A stretch of 6,799 nt of DNA. Source: Candidatus Dadabacteria bacterium. GTDB lineage: Bacteria > Bdellovibrionota_C > UBA2361 > J135. Both the position numbers and the translations under genes were made by a program. A model generated the notes under the pieces. It saw nothing but the letters and a program-made list of their open reading frames with translations, did not search any database and had not been told where the DNA came from. Every line of letters begins with the position of its first letter. Within the stretch, counting starts at the first letter, position 1. The stretch covers positions 1-6,799 of the forward strand of contig RFKT01000051.1 of assembly GCA_003694225.1 (NCBI GenBank), written 5' to 3'. Below are positions 5,324-6,799 of the stretch, one piece after another.

Positions 5324-6799
5324 GTGATCCCTAAAGAATTAAGAATTTTCCTCTGCTCTTCTATGCGATCTTCGTCGCTTTCCTCAAACAGTAGAGGCCT
5401 GTTTCTCCCATCAAGGTATAGAATATGTTTGCCTGCCTGAAGATGTACACTCACACTCTTGCCCTTTCCTCCTCCCACATCGACAGAACGGTGCACAGGT
5501 TCTATTAAGAGCTCTCCCCCACTATCAAGATCTACCTCTACAACCTTAAACTCACCTCCTTGAAGTATGTACCGTTTGCCGCCAGCCACCGTAACAGAAG
5601 CAATCTCCCTCCCAACCAAACGGCCGCTATAAACCGGAGCAACACAGCAACCGAGATCAATCAGACAGTCCTTAATCAGTATCTCGTGTGCATCTTCCGC
5701 GTGTACATGTGAAAAGACCCCGAGATGGGGCATCATAAAAATAGAATCAACCGAAAGGAATGTAACCCCCTCAGGTTCAAAGGCATCTATCATCATCAAT
5801 GCTGAGCCCTTTCTCTCCGGAGCATGGCTCAAAACACCGCCTGATCCTATAATAAGGTCAAGGGATTTCATATCAACCAACTTGGAGCTTTCTTGCCTGT
5901 CTCCAAAAATATCCGCTATACCCCTACTCCTTTTGAGGCCGCTTAATCCCACAGCAAGCTTTTTATGGTGCTCAAAAGAGAGTCTGAGCGCTTCTCTGCA
6001 CAAGGCATGCTCAACAAATAGATCTCTTAAGGTTTGAGGTATGGAGGTCGGCCTAAGCATCTTGTTCATTATGATATTTTTAAGCTCACCCTCATCCATA
6101 CGAAACGGAAGCCAACGGATAATTGACTCCACCCCAGCTGACAAAAGCACATTTGCGGCCGAATAACTCATCCCTAAGTTTGCACTGACTGTTCGGTTAA
6201 ATCGAAACTCTCCACTTTCTCTATCCTTAAAAACACTAAACACATCTGTAGTAGCTCCGCCTATATCCACAGCCAAAACTTCCATCTCTCGGCTTTGCGC
6301 AAAGCCCCTTACCATATCTCCTACAGCAGAAGGTGTAGGCACTATAGGAACTGGAGTCCATCCCATAAGCTTGCCATAGCCGGGAGCATGGCTCATGACA
6401 TGCCTCAGAAAGAACTCGTGTATCCGCTCCCTTGCGCTTTGAAGCGCCTCAGATTCTATAGTTGGCCTAAGGTTATCTACCCGCTCTACAACAGCTATCG
6501 GGCTTAAAAGCCGCTCAATCTCTTCAAAGATCTCGCTGTTTCCCGCATAGATTATCGGAAGCTTCAGAGTAGATCCGAACCTAGGCTTTGGATTGGCCGC
6601 CAAAAATACCTCCGCTAAGGCTATAACATTTTTTTTCGCCCCTCCATCCGTGCCGCCTGCCATTAAAAGGATATCGGGGCGGAGATGCCTTATCCTTTCT
6701 ATCTTCTCATGTTCACGCCGCCCATCATCAGTGCAAATGGTATCGAGCACAATTGCCCCTGCCCCAAGGGCAGCCCGTTCGGCCGACTGAGCGGTAATC
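5305..6799 (-). CDS. MutL/GlmL-like ASKHA ATPase, probable B12-mutase accessory protein (5' truncated)
   Basis: The frame is open to the right edge: 16 codons precede the GTG at 6750, so that GTG is internal and 497 C-terminal residues are visible. MutL/GlmL proteins are encoded with adenosylcobalamin-dependent glutamate mutase and related enzymes and are thought to act as ATP-driven reactivating or assembly factors. Motifs in visible numbering are RPDILLMAGGTDGG (40-53), the phosphate-binding VDIGGATTDVFSV (177-189), the nucleotide-binding IIGSGGVLSHAP (316-327) and VDSIFMMPHLGVFS (350-363). The first phosphate motif should lie beyond the window. After about residue 395 a beta-rich extension with GGELLIEPVHRSVDVG and HILYLDGRNRPL follows. 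It is soluble. The stop lies inside the next gene's start region, indicating coupling. Which mutase it serves cannot be read here, since no mutase gene is in the window. Confidence 0.88.
   Translation of the reverse strand, partial: ITAQSAERAALGAGAIVLDTICTDDGRREHEKIERIRHLRPDILLMAGGTDGGAKKNVIALAEVFLAANPKPRFGSTLKLPIIYAGNSEIFEEIERLLSPIAVVERVDNLRPTIESEALQSARERIHEFFLRHVMSHAPGYGKLMGWTPVPIVPTPSAVGDMVRGFAQSREMEVLAVDIGGATTDVFSVFKDRESGEFRFNRTVSANLGMSYSAANVLLSAGVESIIRWLPFRMDEGELKNIIMNKMLRPTSIPQTLRDLFVEHALCREALRLSFEHHKKLAVGLSGLKRSRGIADIFGDRQESSKLVDMKSLDLIIGSGGVLSHAPERKGSALMMIDAFEPEGVTFLSVDSIFMMPHLGVFSHVHAEDAHEILIKDCLIDLGCCVAPVYSGRLVGREIASVTVAGGKRYILQGGEFKVVEVDLDSGGELLIEPVHRSVDVGGGKGKSVSVHLQAGKHILYLDGRNRPLLFEESDEDRIEEQRKILNSLGITWKERS

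Noticed and set aside
4710..5327. Plus-strand frames opposite the MutL partner
   Set aside because: Their frames mirror the minus-strand coding sequence, their products are low-complexity Ser/Pro-rich, and they lack start signals.

Overview
The window looks like chromosomal DNA from a Gram-negative-type bacterium. Supporting signs are two exported proteins, a membrane-anchored protein with a long outside part, bacterial RsmE, and Shine-Dalgarno sites of the AGAGG/AGGG type. Coding sequence is moderately AT-rich and uses AGG, AGA and ATA codons freely. RsmE is of the MNxLxxFPE...RPF(V/I)ED subtype that I associate from memory with delta/gamma-proteobacteria-like lineages. The MutL (GlmL-like) gene with its KOW-tailed partner is an arrangement I recall from anaerobic and uncultivated phyla. 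Neither clue fixes the taxonomy. I see no tRNA, rRNA, IS element, CRISPR array or phage gene.

Layout. Bases 1-712 carry two minus-strand genes: a protein with a faint PyrE-like phosphoribosyltransferase pattern, cut by the left edge, and a small exported protein of unknown function. A divergent intergenic region (713-944) follows. It holds a good sigma70-like promoter for the exported protein and a weaker one facing right. Bases 945-3145 encode a single-pass membrane protein with an alpha-helical, HEAT-like outside part, joined through a TAATG overlap to rsmE. A weak hairpin plus T-run ends this unit. Bases 3224-4120 encode an exported protein with a Thr/Pro-rich linker and six Ca2+-binding thrombospondin-type-3-like repeats. 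After a 78-base convergent gap, bases 4199-6799 carry a tightly coupled minus-strand pair. The upstream gene is a MutL/GlmL-like ASKHA ATPase that runs off the right edge. The downstream gene, overlapping it by 19 bases, is a 374-residue partner with a barrel-sandwich-like N-terminus and a KOW-like C-terminus.

How the genes work together. The clearest functional unit is the MutL-like ATPase and its partner. MutL proteins accompany adenosylcobalamin-dependent carbon-skeleton mutases, but no mutase subunit lies in this window, so the client is unknown. The membrane protein and RsmE are probably co-translated, without an obvious functional link. The TSP3 protein is probably a separate surface or periplasmic calcium-binding protein.

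Start-site corrections are a main outcome. The small exported protein most likely starts at a GTG (712). The membrane protein more likely starts at 945 than at 903. The GTG at 6750 is internal to a MutL-like gene that continues past the window.
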